DNA of 40,289 nt from an uncultured SAR86 cluster bacterium (lineage in GTDB: Bacteria; Pseudomonadota; Gammaproteobacteria; Magnimaribacterales; D2472). Below the pieces are notes generated by a model. The model searched no databases and was not told the origin of the DNA. It saw only the letters and a program-made list of their open reading frames with translations. Location: the NCBI GenBank assembly GCA_902515155.1, contig CABXTT010000010.1, positions 1 to 40,289 on the forward strand. The letters run 5' to 3'. The position numbers and the translations under genes are program-made. Shown one piece after another: positions 8,499 to 16,453 of the stretch (position 1 is the first letter of the stretch; every line of letters begins with the position of its first letter).

Positions 8499-8516
8499 AG
8501 TTAAGTCTCCAATAAT

Positions 8517-9791
8517 TTATCTTAAAAATCCTGACCAAGATGGCTCTCTAACTTCACCAGTTCTAGCAGGAAGTCTAAACTTTGCTCCACTAAGTGTGAC
8601 CCCTGAGAGCATACTCATTCCATCTTCAGTTACAGCATAGATTATCACATTCCCATTAGGAGAAATACTAGGTGATTCGTCTAATTTTGAATTCGTTAAC
8701 GGCCTTATAAAGCTTTCGTTTGTATACTTTAGAGCTATTTGAAAATTTTTTTCTGCTCTATGAACAAATACTATGCCTTCACCACTAGAAAGGTAAGACC
8801 CTTTGGCATTATAGTTTCCATCAAAAGTAATTCTTTTTGGTTTTGAACTAAATTTCCTTAAATTAATTTCATATAATTGAGGAGATCCAGATCTGCCAGA
8901 AGTAAACATAATCTTTGAACCATTTGGCGACCATGAGGATTCAGTATCAATTGCATAATGATTAGTCAATCTTGTAAGATTTTGATTTTTTAAATTTAAA
9001 ATATATATTTCTGCATTTCCATCTTGATACAGGGTTAGTGAAAGAAATTTACCGTTGGGAGACCAAGATGGTGAGCTTATCTGAGATGAGTTCTCTAAAA
9101 CCATCTCTCTTTTACCAGTTGCAATTTTTTGGATAAATACTTTTGCTATACCAGTTTCAAATGAAACATATGCAACTTGCTTCGAGTCTGGAGACCAAGA
9201 TGGAGATATTATAGGCTCAGAACTTTTTAGTAATGTTTGTTCATTAGAGCCGTCAGCATCTGCAACAACAAGTTTAAATATTGTCTTATCGTCGTTTATA
9301 TTCTCAGTTACATAAAGCAATTTTGTTGATGCTACTCCCTTTAAACCACTAATTTCTTCATATATTCCATCGCTAATGTAATGAGCTAACTGTCTTAACT
9401 TATTTGGAATACCAAATACTTTGGATGTCCTAATTTTTGTCTCTTTTTGTACATTAAAAACTTGATAAGATGCAGAAACATTAAATTTATCTTCATTTAT
9501 TAATGACCCTGTAATAATGAAATCAATTCCAAGTAACTTAAAATCTTCAAATTTAATATCTTCTTCATTTGTTGGTGTTGAAAGCAACTGAGATTCTCTA
9601 AATATTTTAAACTCCCCCGTCCTAATTAAATCAGCATTGATAATAGAATTTATTTCATTTGTTATTTTTTTTGATCCACTAAATTCAATTAATGCAATTG
9701 AGTATGGATCTTCAGAGCCTTTAGTGATTTCAAGAACTAATTCTGAAAAAATTAACTGACTAAAAAATAATAGTGATAAAAAAATCTTCAT
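8517..9791 (-). CDS. tolB: Tol-Pal system beta-propeller protein TolB
   Basis: Periplasmic protein that shuttles between Pal and TolA. Signal peptide about 1-16, an N-terminal alpha/beta domain (SIALIEFSG...), then a six-bladed beta propeller with repeated SWSPDSKQVAYVS / SWSPNGKFLSLT / SWSPNGSKIMFTSG blades. The 424 residues are normal. The start overlaps tolA by four bases. Confidence 0.96.
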   Translation of the reverse strand: MKIFLSLLFFSQLIFSELVLEITKGSEDPYSIALIEFSGSKKITNEINSIINADLIRTGEFKIFRESQLLSTPTNEEDIKFEDFKLLGIDFIITGSLINEDKFNVSASYQVFNVQKETKIRTSKVFGIPNKLRQLAHYISDGIYEEISGLKGVASTKLLYVTENINDDKTIFKLVVADADGSNEQTLLKSSEPIISPSWSPDSKQVAYVSFETGIAKVFIQKIATGKREMVLENSSQISSPSWSPNGKFLSLTLYQDGNAEIYILNLKNQNLTRLTNHYAIDTESSWSPNGSKIMFTSGRSGSPQLYEINLRKFSSKPKRITFDGNYNAKGSYLSSGEGIVFVHRAEKNFQIALKYTNESFIRPLTNSKLDESPSISPNGNVIIYAVTEDGMSMLSGVTLSGAKFRLPARTGEVREPSWSGFLR

Positions 9792-10390
9792 AGTGGGTTA
9801 AAAGTTATAACTATATTTTTAAAATTTTTTTGATACAAATTAAAGGGAATTTCATTAAAAAAACTAAAAGTTTCAACTCTTGAAATTGCCTTAATTGCAG
9901 AATTATCAAAACGTATATTGCCACTACTTTCAATTAAATCAACTTTTACAATCCTTCCATTCTTGTTGATTAACATTCTTAAATTGCAAACTAATCCGTC
10001 TTGAATATTTTGAGGTTTAATCCATGCTGATTGAATTAACTGAACCATCATATTGCTAAATTGATTTAATTGATCTTCTTCAGAATTAGACATGATAAGT
10101 TGGTCTTCTCTAATTAGGTTTCTGATATTTGTTGACTCAATTTTTGGTGATAAGGAAATTATATTTTCAACAGTAGTTATTGAATTGATTGTTGCCTTCT
10201 CTTCAATTATCTCAGTTTTTGAAATAGGCTTAATATCTTGTTTGAATAAAAGGTTCACATTTATTGCTTTGCTTAAAATTGGTCTTACCTGTTTTTCACT
10301 ATAGAAAAAATCCATCAAATATAAAATTATTAATGCATGTAATAAAAAAGATATAAAAGAAGCTATTAAGTAATCTGATTTAATCTGCAT
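9788..10390 (-). CDS. tolA: TolA, unusually short
   Basis: Inner-membrane protein that carries proton-motive energy from TolQR to TolB/Pal. One transmembrane helix (about 8-28) holds the SxxxH motif (Ser14, His18) that contacts TolQR. A C-terminal TonB-like domain (about 106-200) includes VCNLRMLINKNGRIVKVDLI. Between them lie only about 75 residues, where E. coli TolA has a helical domain of over 200, and the usual Ala/Lys/Glu-rich repeats are missing. The total is 200 residues against 421 in E. coli. The position between tolR and tolB (overlaps of 11 and 4 bp) makes the call safe. Confidence 0.88.
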   Translation of the reverse strand: MQIKSDYLIASFISFLLHALIILYLMDFFYSEKQVRPILSKAINVNLLFKQDIKPISKTEIIEEKATINSITTVENIISLSPKIESTNIRNLIREDQLIMSNSEEDQLNQFSNMMVQLIQSAWIKPQNIQDGLVCNLRMLINKNGRIVKVDLIESSGNIRFDNSAIKAISRVETFSFFNEIPFNLYQKNFKNIVITFNPL

Positions 10391-10802
10391 AGCCAGTAGT
10401 CACAATTCCTATTTTAGATATTCCAACACTTTGAACAGCCGCCATAGCTTTTGCAACGCTATCAAACATAACGCCTTTATCACCTTGAAAAACAACTTCA
10501 ATATCAGGATTTGCTTCAAAAATAATACTTGATTTTCTTTTTAGCTCATCGAGATTTATTGGCAATGTTTCTTCACCAACATTTATAAAATATTTTCCTT
10601 CTATATTTATAGATATGACAAGAGGCTCATTTTGAATTGACATTTTTGTAGTGTCAGTTTGTGGAAGATTAACTTCAATTCCCTGAATTAAAAGAGGTGA
10701 TAAAACCATAAATATAATCAATAAAACAAGCATTACATCTATATAAGGAACTACATTTATTTCTGCCTTAAGATTTTTTTTCTTGGCAAGCCTATAAATC
10801 AT
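10380..10802 (-). CDS. tolR: Tol-Pal system protein TolR
   Basis: ExbD/TolR family proton-channel subunit. A single N-terminal transmembrane helix follows the basic stretch; Asp22 in NVVPYIDVMLVLL is the conserved protonatable residue (Asp23 in E. coli). The periplasmic domain fills residues 45-140. The start overlaps the tolQ stop by four bases. Confidence 0.96.
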   Translation of the reverse strand: MIYRLAKKKNLKAEINVVPYIDVMLVLLIIFMVLSPLLIQGIEVNLPQTDTTKMSIQNEPLVISINIEGKYFINVGEETLPINLDELKRKSSIIFEANPDIEVVFQGDKGVMFDSVAKAMAAVQSVGISKIGIVTTGYAD

Positions 10803-11473
10803 TTATCTTTAATAGATTGTTTATAAAAAATGCTTGCGAGTTCTTCTGAAAAAATTAAAGTTGACTGACTCATTGTTTCTAGCTCAGAAGTATATTTGTT
10901 AAAAGCAATTACTGCAGGTATAGCTGCAAATAAACCCATTGCTGTGGCTACTAATGCCTCAGATATACCTGGTGCAACTGCATTTATGGTAGCTTGTGTT
11001 GCATCTGACAAGCCTTGAAAGGATGTCATGATTCCCCAAACTGTTCCCAGCAAGCCTACATAAGGACTCACAGAGCCAACATTAGCCAAAAAAGGTAAAT
11101 GTTTATTCATCTCCTCTTCGTCAGATGCAATTGCTACTCTCATACATCTATTGATACCCTCTAAGTCTGATTCTGAAATATGTTTATCTGTACTTATTTG
11201 CTTATACTCTTTATAGGAGCTTTTAAAAACATTTAATGATCCATATAAAAGTAATTCTTCATTAGCAATTTCATTATATAAACTATCTAGATCTTCCCCA
11301 CTCCAAAATTTTGTATGAAAACTATTATTGATTTTCTTAATTTTTTGGAAAAAATTATATCTTTCTACAATAACTATCCATGTTAATAGGGAAGCTACTA
11401 GCAATATAATCATTACAATTTTAACAACCATCCCCGCTTCAAGAAAAAGATTTATAATCGATATTTCATTCAT
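10799..11473 (-). CDS. tolQ: Tol-Pal system protein TolQ
   Basis: ExbB/TolQ/MotA family channel subunit with three transmembrane helices. The pair VGLLGTVWGIM (TM2) and ALVATAMGLFAAIPAVIAFN (TM3) carries the conserved pore threonines. The 224 residues are full length. It follows ybgC with a 4-bp gap, as in most gammaproteobacteria. Confidence 0.97.
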   Translation of the reverse strand: MNEISIINLFLEAGMVVKIVMIILLVASLLTWIVIVERYNFFQKIKKINNSFHTKFWSGEDLDSLYNEIANEELLLYGSLNVFKSSYKEYKQISTDKHISESDLEGINRCMRVAIASDEEEMNKHLPFLANVGSVSPYVGLLGTVWGIMTSFQGLSDATQATINAVAPGISEALVATAMGLFAAIPAVIAFNKYTSELETMSQSTLIFSEELASIFYKQSIKDK

Positions 11474-11477
11474 TTAT

Positions 11478-11894
11478 TTAGTCCTCATCAAATATTAATA
11501 ATAAATCATCGGGCAGTGGTTTTGGTTTTTTTGTATCAATATTTATTAAGCAAACCTCCACTAACCCTTTACAGATTGGTGTTTCATCTTTTTTTAATAT
11601 AATTTTTTGATTGAAAATCATTCGAGCATTTGATTTTTTTTCAACAGAAGACTTTACAACTAAAATGTCTCCAAGCTTCGCGGGAAAAAGATAGTCTATT
11701 TCTATTCTTTTTATAACAAAACCTAAATTGTTCTTTCTTAATATTTCTTGAGAGATGTTATTTGATGATAAGAAGTCTGATCTAGATCTTTCAAAAAATT
11801 TTATATAGTTAGCATGATATACAAAACCTTGAAAGTCGGTATCTTCAACATATATATAAATTGAAAAATCTTTATGCTTGAAAATTTTGCTCAT
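11478..11894 (-). CDS. ybgC: Acyl-CoA thioesterase YbgC
   Basis: Hotdog-fold thioesterase of 138 residues encoded with Tol-Pal. The active-site motif VEDTDFQGFVYHANY (Asp18) is intact. The ATG at 11894 lies 23 bases inside the preceding nuclease gene; this start is kept because the next possible one would remove the first strand and catalytic Asp. Confidence 0.94.
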   Translation of the reverse strand: MSKIFKHKDFSIYIYVEDTDFQGFVYHANYIKFFERSRSDFLSSNNISQEILRKNNLGFVIKRIEIDYLFPAKLGDILVVKSSVEKKSNARMIFNQKIILKKDETPICKGLVEVCLINIDTKKPKPLPDDLLLIFDED

Positions 11895-12297
11895 GGAGTT
11901 CTATATCTTTCTGGAATAACTCTAAAATAATTTGAATGAAGTCTGGCCATAAAAGATCTACAGTAACTAAATTATTTTGTATTTTTTCATTAATTGATGA
12001 AGCTAGCACTCTTACTTTTATAGGTCTATTATTGAATTTATAAACTAAAGCTGGCTTTAAATCATCTCCCTTTGACGATGCTAAAACCTGTTCCCACCAA
12101 TCTGGTCTTGGCTCAGCTCCTGAGCCATATGCTTTACATTCTATACACCAATTACCAAGTGTAAGGTCTGGAAGTTCTTTCGTTCTAGTTTGTTCAAGTA
12201 TTCTTTTTACAGGATTTCTTAAATTAAGATCTTGCATAAGAGCATTAGCTATTTGCCTCTCAAAAGTTGCTCCTTTATTTCTTGAATTAATGGGCAA
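11872..12297 (-). CDS. Small PDDEXK nuclease, phage-type putative Holliday junction resolvase
   Basis: A 141-residue protein with a clear PD-(D/E)XK core: Glu13 in KGATFERQIA, Pro43-Asp44, then Glu53-x-Lys55 in WCIECKAYG, followed by WWEQV with Gln70. The arrangement, and the opening NSRNKGATFER, resemble small phage proteins annotated as PDDEXK endonucleases or Holliday junction resolvases. The start is a TTG directly after the yebC stop; a strong AAGGAG Shine-Dalgarno lies in the last codons of yebC, and no ATG is available upstream. It occupies the place where ruvC-ruvA-ruvB lie in Pseudomonas (aspS-yebC-ruvCAB-ybgC-tolQ). Nuclease fold is well supported; junction resolution is inferred. 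Confidence 0.75.
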   Translation of the reverse strand: MPINSRNKGATFERQIANALMQDLNLRNPVKRILEQTRTKELPDLTLGNWCIECKAYGSGAEPRPDWWEQVLASSKGDDLKPALVYKFNNRPIKVRVLASSINEKIQNNLVTVDLLWPDFIQIILELFQKDIELHEQNFQA

Positions 12298-13038
12298 TTA
12301 GTTCTCCTTTATTTCAAAATTATCTGGAAATTCAGCATTTGTATGAACTTCTTGCACATCATCTAACTCATCCATAAAATCCATAATTTTAAGAACTTTT
12401 TCAGACATTTCTTGATCAATGGAAATTGAAGTCTCAGCCCGAAGTGTAAGCTCAGCGTTTACGTTTTCAATATTATTATCCTTTAACGACTTCAAAACAC
12501 TACTTAGATCAGAACTTGAAGTAACAATTTCAAAGTACTCTCCTTCATCTGTTAAATCTTCTGCGCCTGAATCAAGAGCAATCTCCATTAAGCTATCTTC
12601 AGGATAATTTTTTAGGACGTGGATAATGCCTATTTTATTGAATAAATAGGAAACAGAGCCATCAGTTCCAAGGTTTCCACCAAATTTAGAGAAGGCATGT
12701 CTAACATCAGAAACAGTTCTATTTCTGTTGTCTGACATAGTCTCAACTAAGATAGCTACTCCACCTGGGCCATATCCCTCAAATATAATCTCTTCTAAGG
12801 CTCCAGTTTCACCTGTTCCAGAGCCTTTCTCAATAGCTCTTTTGATATTATCTTTAGGCATATTAGCCGCATTAGCTTTATCTAATGCCAATCTTAATCT
12901 AGGGTTGTCATCTGGATCAGGACCGCCTTTAGCAGCGACTGTTATTTCTCTTATAACTTTTGTCCAAACTTTTCCTCTTGAGGCGTCTTGTCGAGCTTTT
13001 CTATGTTTTATATTTGCCCATTTTGAATGACCGGCCAT
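12298..13038 (-). CDS. yebC: YebC/PmpR family protein (TACO1 family)
   Basis: A 246-residue conserved cytoplasmic protein beginning MAGHSKWANIKHRKARQD, the family signature. Members have been described as transcriptional regulators and, more recently, as ribosome-associated factors that help at proline stalls. It sits three bases after aspS, the conserved gammaproteobacterial position. Confidence 0.97.
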   Translation of the reverse strand: MAGHSKWANIKHRKARQDASRGKVWTKVIREITVAAKGGPDPDDNPRLRLALDKANAANMPKDNIKRAIEKGSGTGETGALEEIIFEGYGPGGVAILVETMSDNRNRTVSDVRHAFSKFGGNLGTDGSVSYLFNKIGIIHVLKNYPEDSLMEIALDSGAEDLTDEGEYFEIVTSSSDLSSVLKSLKDNNIENVNAELTLRAETSISIDQEMSEKVLKIMDFMDELDDVQEVHTNAEFPDNFEIKEN

Positions 13039-13041
13039 TTA

Positions 13042-14808
13042 TTATTCTTCCTTGTGAGTACTAAGTATTTTTAGTTCATCTAATTGAGATTTATCAACAT
13101 TGCTTGGAGCATCAGTTAACAAACATGTAGCGCTTTGAGTTTTTGGAAAAGCTATTACGTCTCTGATATTTGTTGTATCAGTTACTAGCATAACTATTCT
13201 ATCTAATCCAAAAGCAATTCCACCATGGGGCGGACATCCTGATGATAGGGCTTTTAGAAGAAATCCAAATTTATTTTCAGCCTCTTCTTTTGTGATTTTT
13301 AAAATTTCAAATATAGTTTTCTGCATTTCTGTATCGAAAACTCTTAATGACCCACCACCAATTTCATAGCCATTTAAGACAACATCATATGCATGAGCAA
13401 GAGATTTTTCAGGTGATGCTTTTAACTCACTTGAACTACAATCAGGCAATGTAAATGGGTGATGGAGTGAGGTTAAATCCCCATCAGTATTTCTTTCAAA
13501 CATTGGGAAATTAACTACCCAACATGGCGCCCATTTCATTTGGTATAAACTTAAATCTTCTCCTATTTTTTTTATCAAACTACTCATACTAAGATTTACC
13601 ACAGATTTTTTACCTGCTCCAAAAAATAGTAAATCATCATTTTCAAGATCTAAATCTGAGATTAATGAAGATATGGTTTCATTTTTTAAGAATTTTAAAA
13701 TTGGAGACTGTAATCCATTTTTGATATCATTTTTGTCATTAACCTTAATATATGCAAGTCCTTTAGCGCCTAATTTAGACACAAAATTAGTGTAGTCATC
13801 AATTTGGCCTCTGGATAATGAATTACCACCTGGGATTTTCAATGCAACTACTCTTGAATTAATATCCTTAGCCGGTTCTGCAAATACTTTGAATTCTTCA
13901 TCTTTAACCAATTCTGATATTTCAATTAGTTTGAGGGGTATTCTCAAATCAGGTTTATCACAACCATAATCTCTCATAGAATCATGCCAATTTATTATAG
14001 GGAATGAGCCTAATTCATCTTCGCAAAATTCTTGTATCAAAGCCTTAATCATTCCTTCGCCAATTTCCATAATATAACTTTGATCAATAAATGAGGCTTC
14101 AATGTCAATTTGAGTAAATTCTGGCTGCCTATCTGCTCTAAGGTCTTCATCTCTAAAGCATCTTGCAATCTGATAATATTTATCTAGGCCACCTATCATC
14201 AAAAGCTGCTTAAATAGTTGAGGAGATTGAGGTAATGCAAAAAATTTACCGGATTGAACTCTACTTGGTAAAATAAAATCTCTTGCACCCTCTGGAGTTG
14301 CTCTTGTAAGGATAGGAGTTTCAATTTCATGAAAACCATTAGCATCCAAATAATTTCTTATCAGTGAACTAATTTTTGAGCGAACAACAATTCTTTGATT
14401 CATCTCAGGTCTTCTTAGATCTAGAACTCTGTTTTTTAAACGAACATCTTCATTAACTTCTTGATAATCATCCAGAGGAAAGACCGGTGTTACAGCCTTA
14501 CTTAAAATACTAATGTTGTTTGCTTCTAATTCTACTTCACCAGTTGTCATATTTTTGTTTACAGTACCTTCCAATCTTGCTCGAATAGTTCCAGAAATTT
14601 TTACTACAAACTCATTTCTTAAGGTTTCTGCAATCTTAAAAGATTCAGCATTATCTGGGTTTATTACGGCCTGGCATATACCTTTGATATCTCTAACATC
14701 AATAAAAATTACTCCGCCATGATCTCGTCTTTTATGAATCCAGCCGCATATGGTTACCTCTTGATCAAGATTTTCGGATGTAATTTCTCCACAATAGTGA
14801 GATCTCAT
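13042..14808 (-). CDS. aspS: Aspartyl-tRNA synthetase
   Basis: Class II synthetase, 588 residues, full-length bacterial type. N-terminal OB-fold anticodon domain (CGWIHKRRDHGG), motif 2 FRDEDLRADRQPEFTQID, the bacterial GAD insertion in the middle, and motif 3 GIAFGLDRIVMLVT near the C-terminus. It begins 14 bp after the FmdB gene and is followed closely by yebC. Confidence 0.98.
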   Translation of the reverse strand: MRSHYCGEITSENLDQEVTICGWIHKRRDHGGVIFIDVRDIKGICQAVINPDNAESFKIAETLRNEFVVKISGTIRARLEGTVNKNMTTGEVELEANNISILSKAVTPVFPLDDYQEVNEDVRLKNRVLDLRRPEMNQRIVVRSKISSLIRNYLDANGFHEIETPILTRATPEGARDFILPSRVQSGKFFALPQSPQLFKQLLMIGGLDKYYQIARCFRDEDLRADRQPEFTQIDIEASFIDQSYIMEIGEGMIKALIQEFCEDELGSFPIINWHDSMRDYGCDKPDLRIPLKLIEISELVKDEEFKVFAEPAKDINSRVVALKIPGGNSLSRGQIDDYTNFVSKLGAKGLAYIKVNDKNDIKNGLQSPILKFLKNETISSLISDLDLENDDLLFFGAGKKSVVNLSMSSLIKKIGEDLSLYQMKWAPCWVVNFPMFERNTDGDLTSLHHPFTLPDCSSSELKASPEKSLAHAYDVVLNGYEIGGGSLRVFDTEMQKTIFEILKITKEEAENKFGFLLKALSSGCPPHGGIAFGLDRIVMLVTDTTNIRDVIAFPKTQSATCLLTDAPSNVDKSQLDELKILSTHKEE

Positions 14809-14822
14809 AATATTTCCTTTGT

Positions 14823-15113
14823 TTATTTAGTAATCTTATCTTGTTTAGGCTCTTTCTTGGAGTCAGAAGTTGTATTTTGTGAAGATTTATCCTTAGATGG
14901 CTCTTCTATTGATGAAAGATTCTTCTTTTTACCAGTTTTAAAGTCAGTTTCATACCAACCACTGCCTTTTAATCTAAAAGATGGTGCTGATATCATCTTG
15001 ACAAGACTTTCTTTATTACAATTTGGACATAAGGTTTTTGGCCTATCACTAAACTTCTGAATAGCTTCTGTTTGGTGTCCACAATTTGAACATTTATAGT
15101 CATAAATCGGCAT
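14823..15113 (-). CDS. FmdB-family zinc ribbon protein
   Basis: A 96-residue protein with an N-terminal zinc ribbon: Cys8-x2-Cys11 and Cys29-x2-Cys32, in the context MPIYDYKCSNCGHQ and LCPNCN. A conserved SAPSFRLKGSGWYETD segment follows, then a charged, low-complexity Lys/Ser/Glu tail (about 62-96). The family is widespread and often lies upstream of aspS in gammaproteobacteria; its role is not established. It is divergent from proS with only 30 bp between starts. Confidence 0.92.
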   Translation of the reverse strand: MPIYDYKCSNCGHQTEAIQKFSDRPKTLCPNCNKESLVKMISAPSFRLKGSGWYETDFKTGKKKNLSSIEEPSKDKSSQNTTSDSKKEPKQDKITK

Positions 15114-15143
15114 AAGTCTTCAAAAAAAAGATAAAATTATAGA

Positions 15144-16424
15144 ATGTTGTTTTCAAAAATACTATTACCCACATTAAAAGATGCGCCTCAAGAGGCTGAA
15201 GTAATTAGTCATAAACTTATGCTACGAGCAGGCATGGTTAGAAAAGTTGCTTCTGGAATATATACCTGGCTTCCTTTGGGGTTAAGAGTTCTAAGAAAAA
15301 TAGAAAATATTGTTAGAGAAGAAATGGATGCCTCAGGTGCACAAGAAGTACTTATGCCAATGGTACAACCTAAAGAGCTTTGGCAAGAAACAAATAGATG
15401 GGAGAAGATGGGTCCTGAGCTTCTCAGATTACAAGATAGGCATGAAAGAGACTTTTGTTTAGGACCAACTCATGAAGAAGTTATAACAGATTTAATTAGA
15501 AATAATGTCAAGAGTTATAAAGAATTGCCTATAAACATTTATCAAATTCAAACAAAATTTAGAGATGAGGTTAGGCCTAGATACGGCGTGATGAGAGGAA
15601 GAGAATTTTTAATGAAAGACTCTTATAGTTTTAATGCCGATGAAGCGTGTTTAGAGGAAACATATCAAAAAATGAGAAACACCTATAAAACTGTTCTTGA
15701 AAGAATAGGTTTAGATTACAAAATAGTTTCAGCAGATTCAGGTTCAATTGGTGGAGATGCATCAGAAGAGTTTCATGTTTTAGCAGAAACCGGTGAAGAT
15801 ACGATCGCAATAAGTGATTCTTCAGAATTTGCAATCAATACAGAACTTCTATTAAAAGATGGTGAAGATATTTCATCGCTCGAAGGCAAGCCCTCACCTG
15901 ATGGAAACGGAACAATTCAAATAAAAAAAGGTATTGAGGTTGGTCATATTTTTCAATTAGGAAAAGTGTATGCAGAAGACATGAAAGCTAATGTTTTAAA
16001 TAAGGAAGGAAAAGCCTCAACTCTTCACATGGGCTGTTATGGAATTGGGGTTTCAAGATTGGTTGCTGCTGCTATAGAACAAAATAATGATGACAAAGGA
16101 ATAGTTTGGCCACATGGAATTGCGCCATTTGATATTAATATTATCGCTATTGGATATGAAAAAGATCAAATAATATCAGAAGCTGCTGATAGCCTTTATG
16201 CTGAATTAATATCAATGGGTTATGAGGTCATTTTAGATGATAGAAAAGATGGTTATGGCACTAAAATGAAAGATTCTGAACTTATGGGTATCCCACTAAA
16301 TATAATAATCGGTAAACAGTTTATAGAAAATAATGAGATTGAATTAAAAGCAAGAACTGGTGAGAGCTCTTCAAATGATATTGGTGATACAAAAACTATT
16401 TTAGATTTCTTTAAGAATAAATAA
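15144..16424 (+). CDS. proS: Prolyl-tRNA synthetase lacking the editing (INS) domain
   Basis: Charges tRNA-Pro. Motif 2 ([17 protein letters not shown], about 139-155) and motif 3 ([14 protein letters not shown], about 300-313) are intact, and an anticodon-binding domain completes the C-terminus. At 426 residues it is about 145 shorter than E. coli ProRS (572). The loss maps cleanly between [18 protein letters not shown] (about 217-234) and [20 protein letters not shown], which is where the INS domain that hydrolyses Ala-tRNA-Pro normally sits (about 224-407 in E. coli). Both flanks look gammaproteobacterial rather than like the naturally short alphaproteobacterial enzyme. The reading frame is intact. 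Confidence 0.96.
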   Translation: MLFSKILLPTLKDAPQEAEVISHKLMLRAGMVRKVASGIYTWLPLGLRVLRKIENIVREEMDASGAQEVLMPMVQPKELWQETNRWEKMGPELLRLQDRHERDFCLGPTHEEVITDLIRNNVKSYKELPINIYQIQTKFRDEVRPRYGVMRGREFLMKDSYSFNADEACLEETYQKMRNTYKTVLERIGLDYKIVSADSGSIGGDASEEFHVLAETGEDTIAISDSSEFAINTELLLKDGEDISSLEGKPSPDGNGTIQIKKGIEVGHIFQLGKVYAEDMKANVLNKEGKASTLHMGCYGIGVSRLVAAAIEQNNDDKGIVWPHGIAPFDINIIAIGYEKDQIISEAADSLYAELISMGYEVILDDRKDGYGTKMKDSELMGIPLNIIIGKQFIENNEIELKARTGESSSNDIGDTKTILDFFKNK

Positions 16425-16453
16425 TCACTTTACTTATTATAATTTAAAGTACT

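Noticed and set aside
12728-13030. Plus-strand ORF of 100 codons inside yebC
   Set aside because: Antisense shadow of yebC with no domain signal.
14719-15060. Plus-strand ORF of 113 codons over the aspS start and FmdB gene
   Set aside because: Lies opposite two certain genes, starts without an RBS, and its translation has no recognisable domain; it reflects the reverse reading of A/T-rich coding DNA.
15144-16424. Frameshift or assembly gap in proS explaining its short length
   Set aside because: The frame is continuous and both edges of the missing INS domain join smoothly; no remnant of INS is visible in other frames.
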